64,000 nt of DNA from Mycolicibacterium neoaurum VKM Ac-1815D. Its GTDB lineage: Bacteria; Actinomycetota; Actinomycetes; Mycobacteriales; Mycobacteriaceae. The DNA is taken from the NCBI RefSeq assembly GCF_000317305.3, contig NC_023036.2, forward strand, positions 2,232,001 through 2,296,000, in the 5' to 3' direction. A model generated the notes under the pieces. The model saw only the letters and a program-made list of their open reading frames with translations. It made no database searches and was not told the DNA's origin. Shown piece after piece: positions 32,440-40,726 of the stretch. The first letter of the stretch is position 1, and each line of letters opens with the position of its first letter. A program made the translations under genes and the position numbers.

Positions 32440-32853
32440 TCACTCGGTGACATTCCGGATGAGCGTCCAGTGGTTGCCGATGTGGTCACGGCGATAAGAC
32501 AGCTCGTCGAGCACGCGGTGGGCGATCGCCAATCCGCGACCACTCTCGGACATCTCGTCGGGCATCCGAGGCTGATGTACGTCGAAGGGCGCCGGGTGGC
32601 CGTCATCGGTGAAGATCGCGCGCACCGCGCACGAGGACAGCTCGACGGTCATCCGAAGATGCACGGGGTTGCCGTCGCCGGAATGCTCGATGATATTGGC
32701 ACCGATCTCCCCAGCGGCCAGATCCATGTGCAGCCGCACCATATCCGGGAGTTCCGGGTGTTCCGACCAGAGCGCGTCCAAAGTTTGTTGGATCGCCGTC
32801 AGGGTGTCGGGCCCGGTGAGGGTATCGAGGACGAACCTCTCAGGTGTGGTCAT
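32440..32853 (-). CDS. RsbW-like anti-sigma/HATPase protein
   Basis: The 137-residue protein is a GHKL-type ATPase of the RsbW/SpoIIAB kind. The N-box is EIGANIIEHSG, the G1-type motif DDGHPAPFD, and the G2-type motif ESGRGLAIAHRVLDEL. Such proteins bind a sigma factor or another client, and phosphorylate a STAS partner. The STAS gene lies directly upstream and overlaps by 14 nt. No sigma factor gene is in the window. I chose the ATG complementary to 32851-32853. It is the last gene of the five-gene operon. Confidence 0.88.
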   Translation of the reverse strand: MTTPERFVLDTLTGPDTLTAIQQTLDALWSEHPELPDMVRLHMDLAAGEIGANIIEHSGDGNPVHLRMTVELSSCAVRAIFTDDGHPAPFDVHQPRMPDEMSESGRGLAIAHRVLDELSYRRDHIGNHWTLIRNVTE

Positions 32854-33181
32854 CGAAAGCGCTCTCGGCGTCAGGATGAGCACGCAGCACGCGGTTGAGG
32901 TTGGTCAGCTCCAGGACCGAGGTCACCTGCCGGGACGGCGCGGCAATCCGAAGGTCGCCGCCTGCCTGGCGGGCAACCTTCAGTCCGGAGATCAAGGCGC
33001 CGAGGCCGGAGGAATCGATGAAATCGACGCCACTGAGGTCGACGACCACGCGGCTGTGCCCGTCCTCGACGAGGGAATGGAGTTGCTTGCGCAGAGCCGG
33101 CGCGGCCACCATGTTGACGCGACCGGTCGGGATGACGACAGCGACTCCGGATTCGAGGGAGTTAACGGGGAAATTGCTCAC
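32840..33181 (-). CDS. STAS-domain anti-anti-sigma factor
   Basis: The 113-residue protein is a single STAS domain of the SpoIIAA/RsbV type, with the phosphorylation motif FIDSSGLGAL at about residues 54-63. It would be phosphorylated by the HATPase downstream and dephosphorylated by a PP2C phosphatase, which this operon also encodes. The GTG start (complement 33179-33181) overlaps the glycosyltransferase stop as GTGA and is preceded by AGGAGT. Confidence 0.92.
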   Translation of the reverse strand: MSNFPVNSLESGVAVVIPTGRVNMVAAPALRKQLHSLVEDGHSRVVVDLSGVDFIDSSGLGALISGLKVARQAGGDLRIAAPSRQVTSVLELTNLNRVLRAHPDAESAFDDHT

Positions 33182-35178
33182 GAGACTCCTTGGTCGGCGG
33201 GTGATTCGGGCCCTTCGGGTTCGTGGCCCCGATAGCGGACGGCGTGGAACACCACGCTGAGGATGACGACGTCGAAGAGCACCCAGAACAGGTTGACTCC
33301 GACGCCGAGAACCGAAATCGCACCGAAGTACAACTGCACGATCCCGATGACCGATGCGGTCACGAGCAGGGCCATGGCGGCGAGCTGCCATTTGACCAGG
33401 TGCCAAGGAATTGAATCGGATGACTGCTTGGTCTTCGGCGTCACCGCAAAGCCCAGCGGTCGACCGAAGTAGACGTTGCGGAAAGCGGTGGTACAGGCCC
33501 GGATCCACACCGGGAACAATGCGAGGCTGTACTGCTGACCGCGCCATGTCGGCGTGCCGCGACTGATGATGATGAACATCAATTGGTTCAGGACCAGGAA
33601 CGGCACAAGGCGGCCGAAGAAATCCCAGCTGTAGGCCTGGACCGGCATGATGCCGAAGATCAGGAAGATCGCCGGCGCCGCGATATAGGCCAGGGCGGCT
33701 AAACCGGCCAGATAGCTCCACATCGTGGCCCAGTACATCAGCCGCTGACCCCAGCTCAAACCCTTCTGTACCAACGGGTTCTCCTTGAGCATCACCTGGA
33801 TGGTGCCTTGCGCCCAGCGCAACCGCTGGGTCATCATCGTGCGCACGTCATCGGGTGCGAGACCGCGGGCCAGCACCTCGTGGTGATAGGCCGACTTCCA
33901 GCCCTGGGCGTGCAGACGCATGCACGTCGCCATGTCCTCGGTGACGGAGATGGTGGCCATGGGCAGCACCGGCTGCGCCTCGTCGTCGCGACCCACATCG
34001 ACCGCCCGGATCATGGCGCTGATCGATTCGAGGGCACCCAATGGCGACCATTCTCGACCGGCGAGTGAGCTCAGCGCCTCGTCATCGAAGATGACCGCGC
34101 TGGAGGCGAGTTCGGGATCCTGTTGCAGTGCGGTGATGACGTCGAGGTCGGCGCGCATGGCGGTCACGTCGGCGGTGACGATCGAACGGGCGGCAGCATC
34201 GACCTGCTGCTGGAAATCGAAGGTGATATCGGCCAGTTCGCGGCCGGCGCGTAGCTGCTTGCGCGCGGTGGCGGTGGCGTCCTGTACCGACGTCAACGCG
34301 GTGCGGACCGCAGGGTGCTCCGAATCGGTCTGGGATGCAGCGCTCTTCAGGATCTTTCGGGAGGCGTACAGCGTCCGCCGGATACCCTCCTCGACGGCAT
34401 GAACGTAGCCTCGAATACCGAGCTGCATGAGTGCCTCGCGGCGCAACACCGCGTTGGAACCACAGAAGTAGGCAGCATTCCAGCCGTCTTTGCCCTGTTG
34501 GATGGGACCGTAGAACAGCGGAGCCTGACTGCCGAGCGGATCGCTGAACGGCACGTTGTGGAAGTACTGCGGAGTCTGCACCAACGCCATCCGGGGGTCA
34601 CGGAAGTATCCCAGTGTCCGGTCGAGGATCGCCGGATCGGGAACCTGGTCGGCATCGAGGATGAGCAGGTACTCACCGTCGGTCTCGAAGAGTGCATTGT
34701 TCAGATTGCCCGCTTTGGCATGCCGCGGCTTATCGGCCCAGCTGGCCGACCGGGTCACGTAGCCGATTCCGTTTTCGGCTGCGACAGCGGCTAATTCGTG
34801 ACGATCACCGTCATCCAGTATCCAGGTCGAGTGCGGGTAACTGATATCGCGGGCTGCGATGGCTGTCTGCAGCACCATGGGTATCGGTTCATTGAAGGTC
34901 GTGACCAGGACGTCCACGGTGGCGCCGTCCGGGGGTGGGGGCGGTGGGTTGCGTCGCAGCCTCCGCCACATCGTCAAGGCGAACAGCAGCGAGTCGATGA
35001 CGCTGTAGGTCTCAGCGAGCACCAGCGGCACCGCGATCCACCAGGCCGACCAGTTCAGCGAAGCCATCCACCGCCACGTGATGTAGTTGATGCCCAGCAG
35101 CCCGGTGCACAGGATGAGTAGGCGCATCCACGCCGACGGGAAGCGTCCGACGGAGGCATCGGGCAGGCGATGTGTCAT
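33178..35178 (-). CDS. BcsA-like processive family 2 glycosyltransferase
   Basis: The 666-residue membrane enzyme resembles cellulose synthase. There are two N-terminal membrane segments, then the cytosolic GT-A domain with DDGDR (122-126), ILDADQVP (173-180), FCGSNAVLRR (238-247), VTEDMAT (412-418) and QRLRWAQG (451-458), then about four to five C-terminal membrane segments. It should make and export a beta-linked polysaccharide, probably a glucan or mannan. There is no PilZ (cyclic-di-GMP) domain. An extra helical insert of about 150 residues (about 255-405) separates the FCGS and TED motifs. It overlaps both neighbours by 4 nt. Confidence 0.9.
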   Translation of the reverse strand: MTHRLPDASVGRFPSAWMRLLILCTGLLGINYITWRWMASLNWSAWWIAVPLVLAETYSVIDSLLFALTMWRRLRRNPPPPPPDGATVDVLVTTFNEPIPMVLQTAIAARDISYPHSTWILDDGDRHELAAVAAENGIGYVTRSASWADKPRHAKAGNLNNALFETDGEYLLILDADQVPDPAILDRTLGYFRDPRMALVQTPQYFHNVPFSDPLGSQAPLFYGPIQQGKDGWNAAYFCGSNAVLRREALMQLGIRGYVHAVEEGIRRTLYASRKILKSAASQTDSEHPAVRTALTSVQDATATARKQLRAGRELADITFDFQQQVDAAARSIVTADVTAMRADLDVITALQQDPELASSAVIFDDEALSSLAGREWSPLGALESISAMIRAVDVGRDDEAQPVLPMATISVTEDMATCMRLHAQGWKSAYHHEVLARGLAPDDVRTMMTQRLRWAQGTIQVMLKENPLVQKGLSWGQRLMYWATMWSYLAGLAALAYIAAPAIFLIFGIMPVQAYSWDFFGRLVPFLVLNQLMFIIISRGTPTWRGQQYSLALFPVWIRACTTAFRNVYFGRPLGFAVTPKTKQSSDSIPWHLVKWQLAAMALLVTASVIGIVQLYFGAISVLGVGVNLFWVLFDVVILSVVFHAVRYRGHEPEGPESPADQGVS

Positions 35179-36425
35179 CCACTCGCCTCACGACGGATGG
35201 CGACCAGGGTCACGTCATCTAGGCATGGCCGGTCGCCCGTCATCGCGCGAAGGGTCGCGCACAGCTCGGTGGGATCGCTGTGTCCGGCCAGAAACTCCAG
35301 TGCCGGCCGCATGTCAGTGCCATCGCCGACCAGGTCCAGCAGGCCGTCCGAGGCGATCACCACGGTGTCCCCGGGGGCCAGCATCAGCCGCACCGAGCTC
35401 CACGTCTCTTCGGGACTGACGCCCAATGGCAGTCCTCGACTGTGCAGTGGCCGTGCCTGCCTGTCGGCGCCGATGTGCACCGCGAACCCGTGGCCGGCGT
35501 CGACGTAATCCAACGCTCCGTCGGCGGCACGCAGTCGTAGATGCATCAACGTGACAAAGCTTTCCGTGCTGTCCAGGTCATCGGCGAGCTGGACGGCGAC
35601 CGAATTGACCGCGTCGGCGATGTCGACGTCCCCACCACCGGTCCAATCGATGGCCCGCGACGCGCCGCGCAACGCCGAGCGGACGGTGGCTGTCAGAATC
35701 GCCGCTGCCAGGCCCTTGCCCATCACATCGGCGATGGTGAACACCGCGCCGCCGGACACCGGATAGTGGTCGTAGAAGTCACCTCCCACGGCGAATGCCG
35801 GCACGCACAGCCCGGATACGGAGTAACCGGCCAGATCGGTCAACGGTGCGGGCAGCAGCTGGCGTTGCACCGCCGCCGCACGGTCGAGGTCATCGGAATT
35901 CTGCAGCTCCCGTTCGGCCCAGCGGGCGAGTTCGAGCAGGGTCCGCCGCTGTGCGGCGTCGAGTGAGCGCGGCCGGGTGTCATAGACACAGAAGGTTCCC
36001 ACGGCATGGCCACCCGGGCCGACCAGCGGATAGCCCGCGTAGAAGCGGATGCCGCCCTCACCCTGCACCGCGGGCAGTTCGGAAAACTCGGATTGCCAGG
36101 TGTCCTCGATGATGTGCAGCGGGTCGAGGTCACCGCGGTAGAACCTGGCCACCGTTGCCTGGCAGACGGTTTGGTCGCGCGGAACGAAGCCGCCGAGAGT
36201 CATACCGTCGCATTGCTTGAACCACTGCCTGTCCTCGGCGAGCAGCGAAACGGCCGCCATCGGCACATCGAGGGCGCAACGCGCCATACTGGTGACCCGC
36301 GCGAATCGGTCCTCGGGTTCGGTGTCCAGCTGGAACAACTGGTCCACGGCGTGCAGGCGCGCGGCTTCCAACGCTGTTGGCAGTGCATACCGGTCGTTCA
36401 GTGACAGTCCGTTCGGTGGATTCAT
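35175..36425 (-). CDS. GAF-PP2C (RsbU-type) serine phosphatase
   Basis: The 416-residue protein has an N-terminal GAF sensor domain (about residues 30-170) and a C-terminal PPM/PP2C-type phosphatase domain with VGGDFYD (213-219), DVMGKG (233-238), ASDGLLD and DDVTLV. Such proteins dephosphorylate STAS anti-anti-sigma factors after sensing a ligand or redox state through GAF. The STAS substrate is encoded two genes downstream. The start overlaps the GH26 stop (ATGA) and the stop overlaps the glycosyltransferase start (ATGA). Confidence 0.92.
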   Translation of the reverse strand: MNPPNGLSLNDRYALPTALEAARLHAVDQLFQLDTEPEDRFARVTSMARCALDVPMAAVSLLAEDRQWFKQCDGMTLGGFVPRDQTVCQATVARFYRGDLDPLHIIEDTWQSEFSELPAVQGEGGIRFYAGYPLVGPGGHAVGTFCVYDTRPRSLDAAQRRTLLELARWAERELQNSDDLDRAAAVQRQLLPAPLTDLAGYSVSGLCVPAFAVGGDFYDHYPVSGGAVFTIADVMGKGLAAAILTATVRSALRGASRAIDWTGGGDVDIADAVNSVAVQLADDLDSTESFVTLMHLRLRAADGALDYVDAGHGFAVHIGADRQARPLHSRGLPLGVSPEETWSSVRLMLAPGDTVVIASDGLLDLVGDGTDMRPALEFLAGHSDPTELCATLRAMTGDRPCLDDVTLVAIRREASG

Positions 36426-37273
36426 GGTCGCCTCATCAGCCCGCGGGCCATGGCCGCGGCCGATCGCGGTGTACTGGCGATGCGCCAGTCGCGTTCCTTG
36501 CGGTGGTCGAACCAGATGAACGCGGTGACCTTCGGCTGGGTGCCCAAATAGCTGATCAGATCGGTGATCCAGTTCGCCTTGTCGCCACCGCTTTCGGCGC
36601 AGGCGACCTCGGTGACGATGACCGGTTTCGCGGCCAGGTCACCGAGCGCGGACAGTGCCGCCCCGAACACCTCCTCGGGTTGTCGCCAGTGGGTACGGCC
36701 CGGGCAGTGACCCCAGTTGAAACCGTCGACCGCGAGGTGGTCGACATAGTCGTCACCGGGGTACCAGTCGGAGATCGGGGCCCGGTGATCGATCTGCGCG
36801 TCGACACACCACACCCAGTCCACGTTTGCCGCACCGCCGTCGGTGAAGATGCGGTGTACGTAGCGCCACGCTGCCGAATGGTCGGTGGCGGTGATCCCGC
36901 CCGCCGGGGACCACGGATACCAATCACCGTTGAATTCGTGCGCGAACCGCAAACAGATCCGCTGGGCGCAGTTCTTCAATTCCGCAGCCCATTCGCGCAC
37001 ATATTCATCGAGCGCACCATTGGCCAGTTCGCGCATTACCGCAGACCCTCTCTCGGGACGTGTCCACGGTTCCCAGGTGATTACCGGTACGGCGCCCTGT
37101 TCGGCGGCCGCGGCAATCTTCTGGGTGGGCGGTTGGGCGCCGAAATCCTCGAACCAGAGCAGGTATCGGGGCCGGCTGCCCACGGTCCGGGCAATCGTGT
37201 CCAATGCCACCGCCTGACACGGCCCACCTGATGTGGTGACGCCGAAATCGACGTGATCCTCCCCGCTCGCCAC
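36422..37273 (-). CDS. GH26-type glycoside hydrolase
   Basis: The 283-residue protein resembles GH26 (beta-mannanase/lichenase-type) hydrolases. The acid/base Glu is in LRFAHEFNGDWYPW (E113) and the likely nucleophile in VIVTEVACAES (E222). No signal peptide or anchor is visible, which is odd for a polysaccharide hydrolase; cytosolic trimming or an unconventional route is possible. It is the first gene of the operon with the BcsA-like synthase, as endo-glycanases often accompany cellulose synthases. Start could be the ATG at 37273. Confidence 0.85.
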   Translation of the reverse strand: MASGEDHVDFGVTTSGGPCQAVALDTIARTVGSRPRYLLWFEDFGAQPPTQKIAAAAEQGAVPVITWEPWTRPERGSAVMRELANGALDEYVREWAAELKNCAQRICLRFAHEFNGDWYPWSPAGGITATDHSAAWRYVHRIFTDGGAANVDWVWCVDAQIDHRAPISDWYPGDDYVDHLAVDGFNWGHCPGRTHWRQPEEVFGAALSALGDLAAKPVIVTEVACAESGGDKANWITDLISYLGTQPKVTAFIWFDHRKERDWRIASTPRSAAAMARGLMRRP

Positions 37274-37455
37274 GATCGAAGATTATCCCCGCGACCATTG
37301 TCCATGAGGCGATCTGCAAACAATTGGGAAAACTGCAGCGGCAAACTGCGTAATCGTCCTGTACCGACGGATTGCCCGGCCGAGGGCGCTCAGGGCCGCA
37401 CACCCGGATAGATTGGACCGAGGCGGCCATCTGGGTGAGTCGGATTGAGGTGAGC

Positions 37456-37827
37456 ATGCAGCAGCGCGGTCTGGGTGATCTCGAAGCGACGGTCATGGAC
37501 CGCGTCTGGGCGTCCGCTGACGGCGCCACCGTCCGCGACATCTTCGAACAGCTCGCCGATGCTCGCCAGATCGCCTACACGACTGTGCTGTCCACGATGG
37601 ACAACCTCTACCGCAAGGGGTGGGTCCGGCGGGACCGCGAGGGCAAGGCGTACCGGTACTGGCCGACCATGACGCGTGAGGAGCGGTCGGCACAACTGAT
37701 GCGCGCGGCGTTCGACTCGGGCGGCGATGCCGAGGCGGTGTTGGCATTCTTCGTCGACCAGATGTCGGCGGAGGAATCGGCGAAACTCCGGGCCGCGCTG
37801 CGACACGCACCGAAGCGGCAGCGATGA
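37456..37827 (+). CDS. BlaI/MecI-type repressor
   Basis: The 123-residue protein is a winged-helix repressor of the BlaI/MecI/CopY family (GDLEATVMDRVWA, then YTTVLSTMDNLYRKGWV as the recognition wing). These repressors are inactivated by proteolysis. The gene overlaps the M56 protease gene by 4 nt (ATGA), giving the classical BlaI-BlaR arrangement. The ATG at 37456 or a GTG two codons upstream may be used. I see no clear BlaI-type palindrome in the 182-bp spacer to the divergent GH26 gene. Confidence 0.92.
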   Translation: MQQRGLGDLEATVMDRVWASADGATVRDIFEQLADARQIAYTTVLSTMDNLYRKGWVRRDREGKAYRYWPTMTREERSAQLMRAAFDSGGDAEAVLAFFVDQMSAEESAKLRAALRHAPKRQR

Positions 37828-38738
37828 CGATCGCTGCGTACCTGCTGGCTTACGGCGCGGTGATCATCTGGGCGGCGCCGGCGCTGCTGCACAAGTTGAC
37901 GGGCGCAGGACTCAATCCGCGCCTGGGCGTGGCCGCCTGGCTCACCGCCATCGCGGTGGTGGTGCTGGCGTGGTCGGTCTCGGTGCTGGTGATCGTGAGC
38001 GCCGCCGTCAGTGGACTACCGGGGTCGGCGACGATCGTGTTGTGCCTGGAGATGATCGGGGTCCCGGAGCGGTCGCTGACCCCCGGGGCGGCGAGTCTGG
38101 CCCTGCTGATCGGTGCCGGCGTCGTGATCTCGATGATGGTGGGGATCCAAGTCGGTCGCGCGGTGGCCGGCTTTCGGGCACGCAGCGCCGAACATGCCAG
38201 GGCCGCCCGCATCATCGGCATGCCGACAGACCGGCAGGACGTGTTCGTCATCGACGCCGATCGCGCCGCGGCGTACTGTGTCGCCGGCCGTCCGCACGCC
38301 ATCGTGCTCACCAGTGCCGCGGTGCGCACCCTGGACGAGGCGCAGCTCGGTGCTGTGCTCGCCCACGAGCAGGCGCATCTCGCGGGACGTCACCACCACC
38401 TGCTGATGGTCTTGCGGGCGCTGTCGCACAGTCTTTCTCGGCTCCCGCTGTTCACCCGTGCTGTCGGCGCAGTTGCCGCACTGTTGGAGATGTGCGCCGA
38501 TGACACCGCGGCGCGCAGGCACGGTCGCGGGGCGGTGATCGCCGGGATGGTCAAACTCGCCGGCCCCGCACCGGTCGGCGGGTTGTCCGTCGGCGCCCGC
38601 GCGGTACACACCAGGGTGGCCCGGTTGCGTGATCCGGCCGGACCGCTGGCCACCGGTTGCCACCAGATCCTGACGATCGTGGTCATCGCGGCGACCGTGT
38701 GTGTGCCGGTGCTGATCAATCTGCTGTGTCAGCACTGA
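37824..38738 (+). CDS. M56-family membrane metalloprotease
   Basis: The 304-residue protein has several membrane segments and the zinc motif HEQAH at residues 181-185. It is related to the protease part of BlaR1/MecR1 but lacks an outer penicillin-binding sensor domain, so how it is triggered is unclear. It is expected to cleave or release the BlaI repressor encoded directly upstream. Its stop abuts the stop of the convergent ldtB gene as TGATCA. Confidence 0.9.
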   Translation: MTIAAYLLAYGAVIIWAAPALLHKLTGAGLNPRLGVAAWLTAIAVVVLAWSVSVLVIVSAAVSGLPGSATIVLCLEMIGVPERSLTPGAASLALLIGAGVVISMMVGIQVGRAVAGFRARSAEHARAARIIGMPTDRQDVFVIDADRAAAYCVAGRPHAIVLTSAAVRTLDEAQLGAVLAHEQAHLAGRHHHLLMVLRALSHSLSRLPLFTRAVGAVAALLEMCADDTAARRHGRGAVIAGMVKLAGPAPVGGLSVGARAVHTRVARLRDPAGPLATGCHQILTIVVIAATVCVPVLINLLCQH

Positions 38739-39962
38739 TCACAGATTGGCGTTGCCTGCCTTCCACTGCGACCACGGGATGTTCCAGTCGCCGAGTCCGT
38801 CGGTGCCCGAGAGTGTCGGCCCCACCGTGTTCACCACCTCGACGATATCGCCGCGTTTGGTGTTGTCGTAGAACCACTTTGCGTTCTCCGTGCTGGCGTT
38901 GAGGCACCCGTGGCTCACATTGGCATAGCCCTGGCTGCCCACCGACCATGGCGCGGCATGCACGAAGATCCCGCTGTAGGACATCCGCGTGGCCCAGTTG
39001 ACCTCCGTGCGGTACCCGTCCGGTGAGTTCACCGGGACGCCGTAGGTCGACGAATCCATCACCATGAACGGCAGCCGTTCGGCGATGATGTACACCCCGT
39101 TGTCGGTGGGGGTGGCGTTCTTGCCCATGGAGATCGGGATCGTCTTGGCCACCGCGCCGTTGACCCGCACGGTCAGCGTTTTGGTGCTGTCGTCGGCGAT
39201 GGCGATGACCTCGTCGCCGATGGTGAATCGGCTGGTGACATTGTCCTGTCCGAACAGTCCGTCACCGAGGTCCACGCCATAGGTGCGCACCTGAACCTCG
39301 ACCTCGGTACCGGGCTGCCAGTATTCGGCGGGGCGCCAGCGCACCTCGCGGGAGTTGAGCCAGTAGAACGCGCCCTCCACAGGCGGGTTCGTGGTGACGG
39401 TGATGGCTTTCTGGGCGGCCAATCGGTCGGGGATCGGTTCGTCGAAGCTGACCGCGATCGGCTGTCCGACCCCGACCACCTGACCGTCGCCGGGGATCAC
39501 ATAGGGCATGGTGAGGTTCTGCGGGGAATGGGTCTCGAACTTCGCCGTGATGCCGGTGCGCCCGCCGAGGCCGAGTGCCTCGGCGTGCAGGGTGTATTGC
39601 CGGTTGTAGCCGAGCGGCTCTGCCGAACGCCAGCTGACCCCGTCGGGGCTCAGCTCACTCTTGACCACCCGGCCCTGTTCGTTGACCAAGGTCACGTTGT
39701 CCAGCACGCCGGCCTCCGCGCGCACCGTCACCGGTGTCTCGACCGGAACGCCGATGGCGCCGTCGGTGACCGACATGCGTAGTTCGGGCACCAGCAGATC
39801 GCCGTAGGGGGTGCCCTTTTCGGCAATCGTCTCCGGTTGTGCCACCGGTGCCTGCCGGCTGCCGCATCCGGTCATGCCGATGACCACGGCGCAGAGCGTG
39901 AGCAGGCAGACAACCGTGCTCACGACGCCGCGCCGCCGCCCGGTGGCCTGGACTCGTCCCAT
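38739..39962 (-). CDS. ldtB: L,D-transpeptidase 2 (LdtMt2 type)
   Basis: The 407-residue lipoprotein makes 3-3 crosslinks in peptidoglycan. It has a signal ending in the lipobox MTGCGS, two Ig-like domains, the YkuD domain with [12 protein letters not shown] and SHGCLNAS (catalytic Cys), and the LdtMt2-type C-terminal [12 protein letters not shown] tail. These enzymes are the targets of carbapenems. The neighbourhood of BlaI, an M56 protease and a beta-lactamase-like gene suggests a wall-stress module. Confidence 0.95.
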   Translation of the reverse strand: MGRVQATGRRRGVVSTVVCLLTLCAVVIGMTGCGSRQAPVAQPETIAEKGTPYGDLLVPELRMSVTDGAIGVPVETPVTVRAEAGVLDNVTLVNEQGRVVKSELSPDGVSWRSAEPLGYNRQYTLHAEALGLGGRTGITAKFETHSPQNLTMPYVIPGDGQVVGVGQPIAVSFDEPIPDRLAAQKAITVTTNPPVEGAFYWLNSREVRWRPAEYWQPGTEVEVQVRTYGVDLGDGLFGQDNVTSRFTIGDEVIAIADDSTKTLTVRVNGAVAKTIPISMGKNATPTDNGVYIIAERLPFMVMDSSTYGVPVNSPDGYRTEVNWATRMSYSGIFVHAAPWSVGSQGYANVSHGCLNASTENAKWFYDNTKRGDIVEVVNTVGPTLSGTDGLGDWNIPWSQWKAGNANL

Positions 39963-40015
39963 GGCTCTAGTTCCCGTCCGCTCGTCTGGGGTTGCGTTAC
40001 CATCCTACGGACTTA

Positions 40016-40023
40016 CTACGTAG
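40016..40023. promoter_or_regulatory. CTACGTAG palindrome in ldtB/dsbA-like divergent promoter
   Basis: A perfect 8-bp palindrome (CTACGTAG) lies within a longer imperfect inverted repeat (CATCCTACG at 40001-40009 with CGTAGATG at 40019-40026) between two divergent genes. BlaI-type repressors bind short palindromes of this style, and one is encoded 2.2 kb away, but the link is unproven. Confidence 0.3.
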
Positions 40024-40066
40024 ATGCAGGTCCGGCGGGTGCGCCGGTGCCGGCGGGGGAGGCGCG

Positions 40067-40726
40067 GTGCTGAAGACCCCGATAGGCCGGACGTTGTTGA
40101 CCGCTGCGGTGGTCATCATCGTCGCCGCCATCGGCATCGTCGTGTTGGTGCTGCGCACCGGCGGCGGGCCGGAACAGGTGCCGACCGCCACCGGTGGGGT
40201 GGAGGTGGTCCGCCCCGACAGTCACCGCCTCGACGATCCGCCCGATGCCACGGCGACGTTCGTCGAGTTCCTGGATTTCGAATGCGAGGGATGCCGGGCC
40301 GCCTACCCGATCGTCGAGCAGTTGCGCACCGAGTACGGCGATCGGGTCGAATTCGTGTTGCGGTACTTCCCGCTGCCGGGCCACGTCAACGCCGAACGGG
40401 CCGCGCGTGCGGTCGAGGCGGCCGCACGGCAGGGCCGATTGGAGGCCATGTATCGCATGATGTACGAGACCCAGTCGCAGTGGGGTGAGCGTCGTACGCC
40501 TGCCGATGCCGTCTTCCGCGGCTTCGCCGAGGAGTTGGGCCTGGACATGGCCCGATTCGACAGTGACTACGCCGACCCCGAGACCGCTGCACGGGTCCGT
40601 CGGGATGTCGAGGACGGTGTCGCGCTGGGTGTGCAAGGCACGCCGACGTTCTTCATCGACGGGCAGCAGATTCCGGTGTACCGGACCGAAGATCTCCGCG
40701 AAGCGCTGGAGCGTGCACTTGACTAG
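40067..40726 (+). CDS. membrane-anchored DsbA-like thiol oxidoreductase
   Basis: The 219-residue protein has an N-terminal membrane segment (residues about 8-30) and a thioredoxin-like DsbA domain with the active-site ECEGC (Cys73 and Cys76) and the cis-Pro region VQGTPTFFIDG. It would introduce or isomerise disulfides outside the membrane. It starts with GTG at 40067 after a GGGGGAGG ribosome binding site. It is divergent from ldtB and overlaps the beta-lactamase-like gene. Confidence 0.88.
   Translation: MLKTPIGRTLLTAAVVIIVAAIGIVVLVLRTGGGPEQVPTATGGVEVVRPDSHRLDDPPDATATFVEFLDFECEGCRAAYPIVEQLRTEYGDRVEFVLRYFPLPGHVNAERAARAVEAAARQGRLEAMYRMMYETQSQWGERRTPADAVFRGFAEELGLDMARFDSDYADPETAARVRRDVEDGVALGVQGTPTFFIDGQQIPVYRTEDLREALERALD

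Noticed and set aside
37274..37455. A BlaI operator in the blaI/GH26 divergent spacer
   Set aside because: I looked for a symmetrical TACA/TGTA-type site and found no convincing palindrome.
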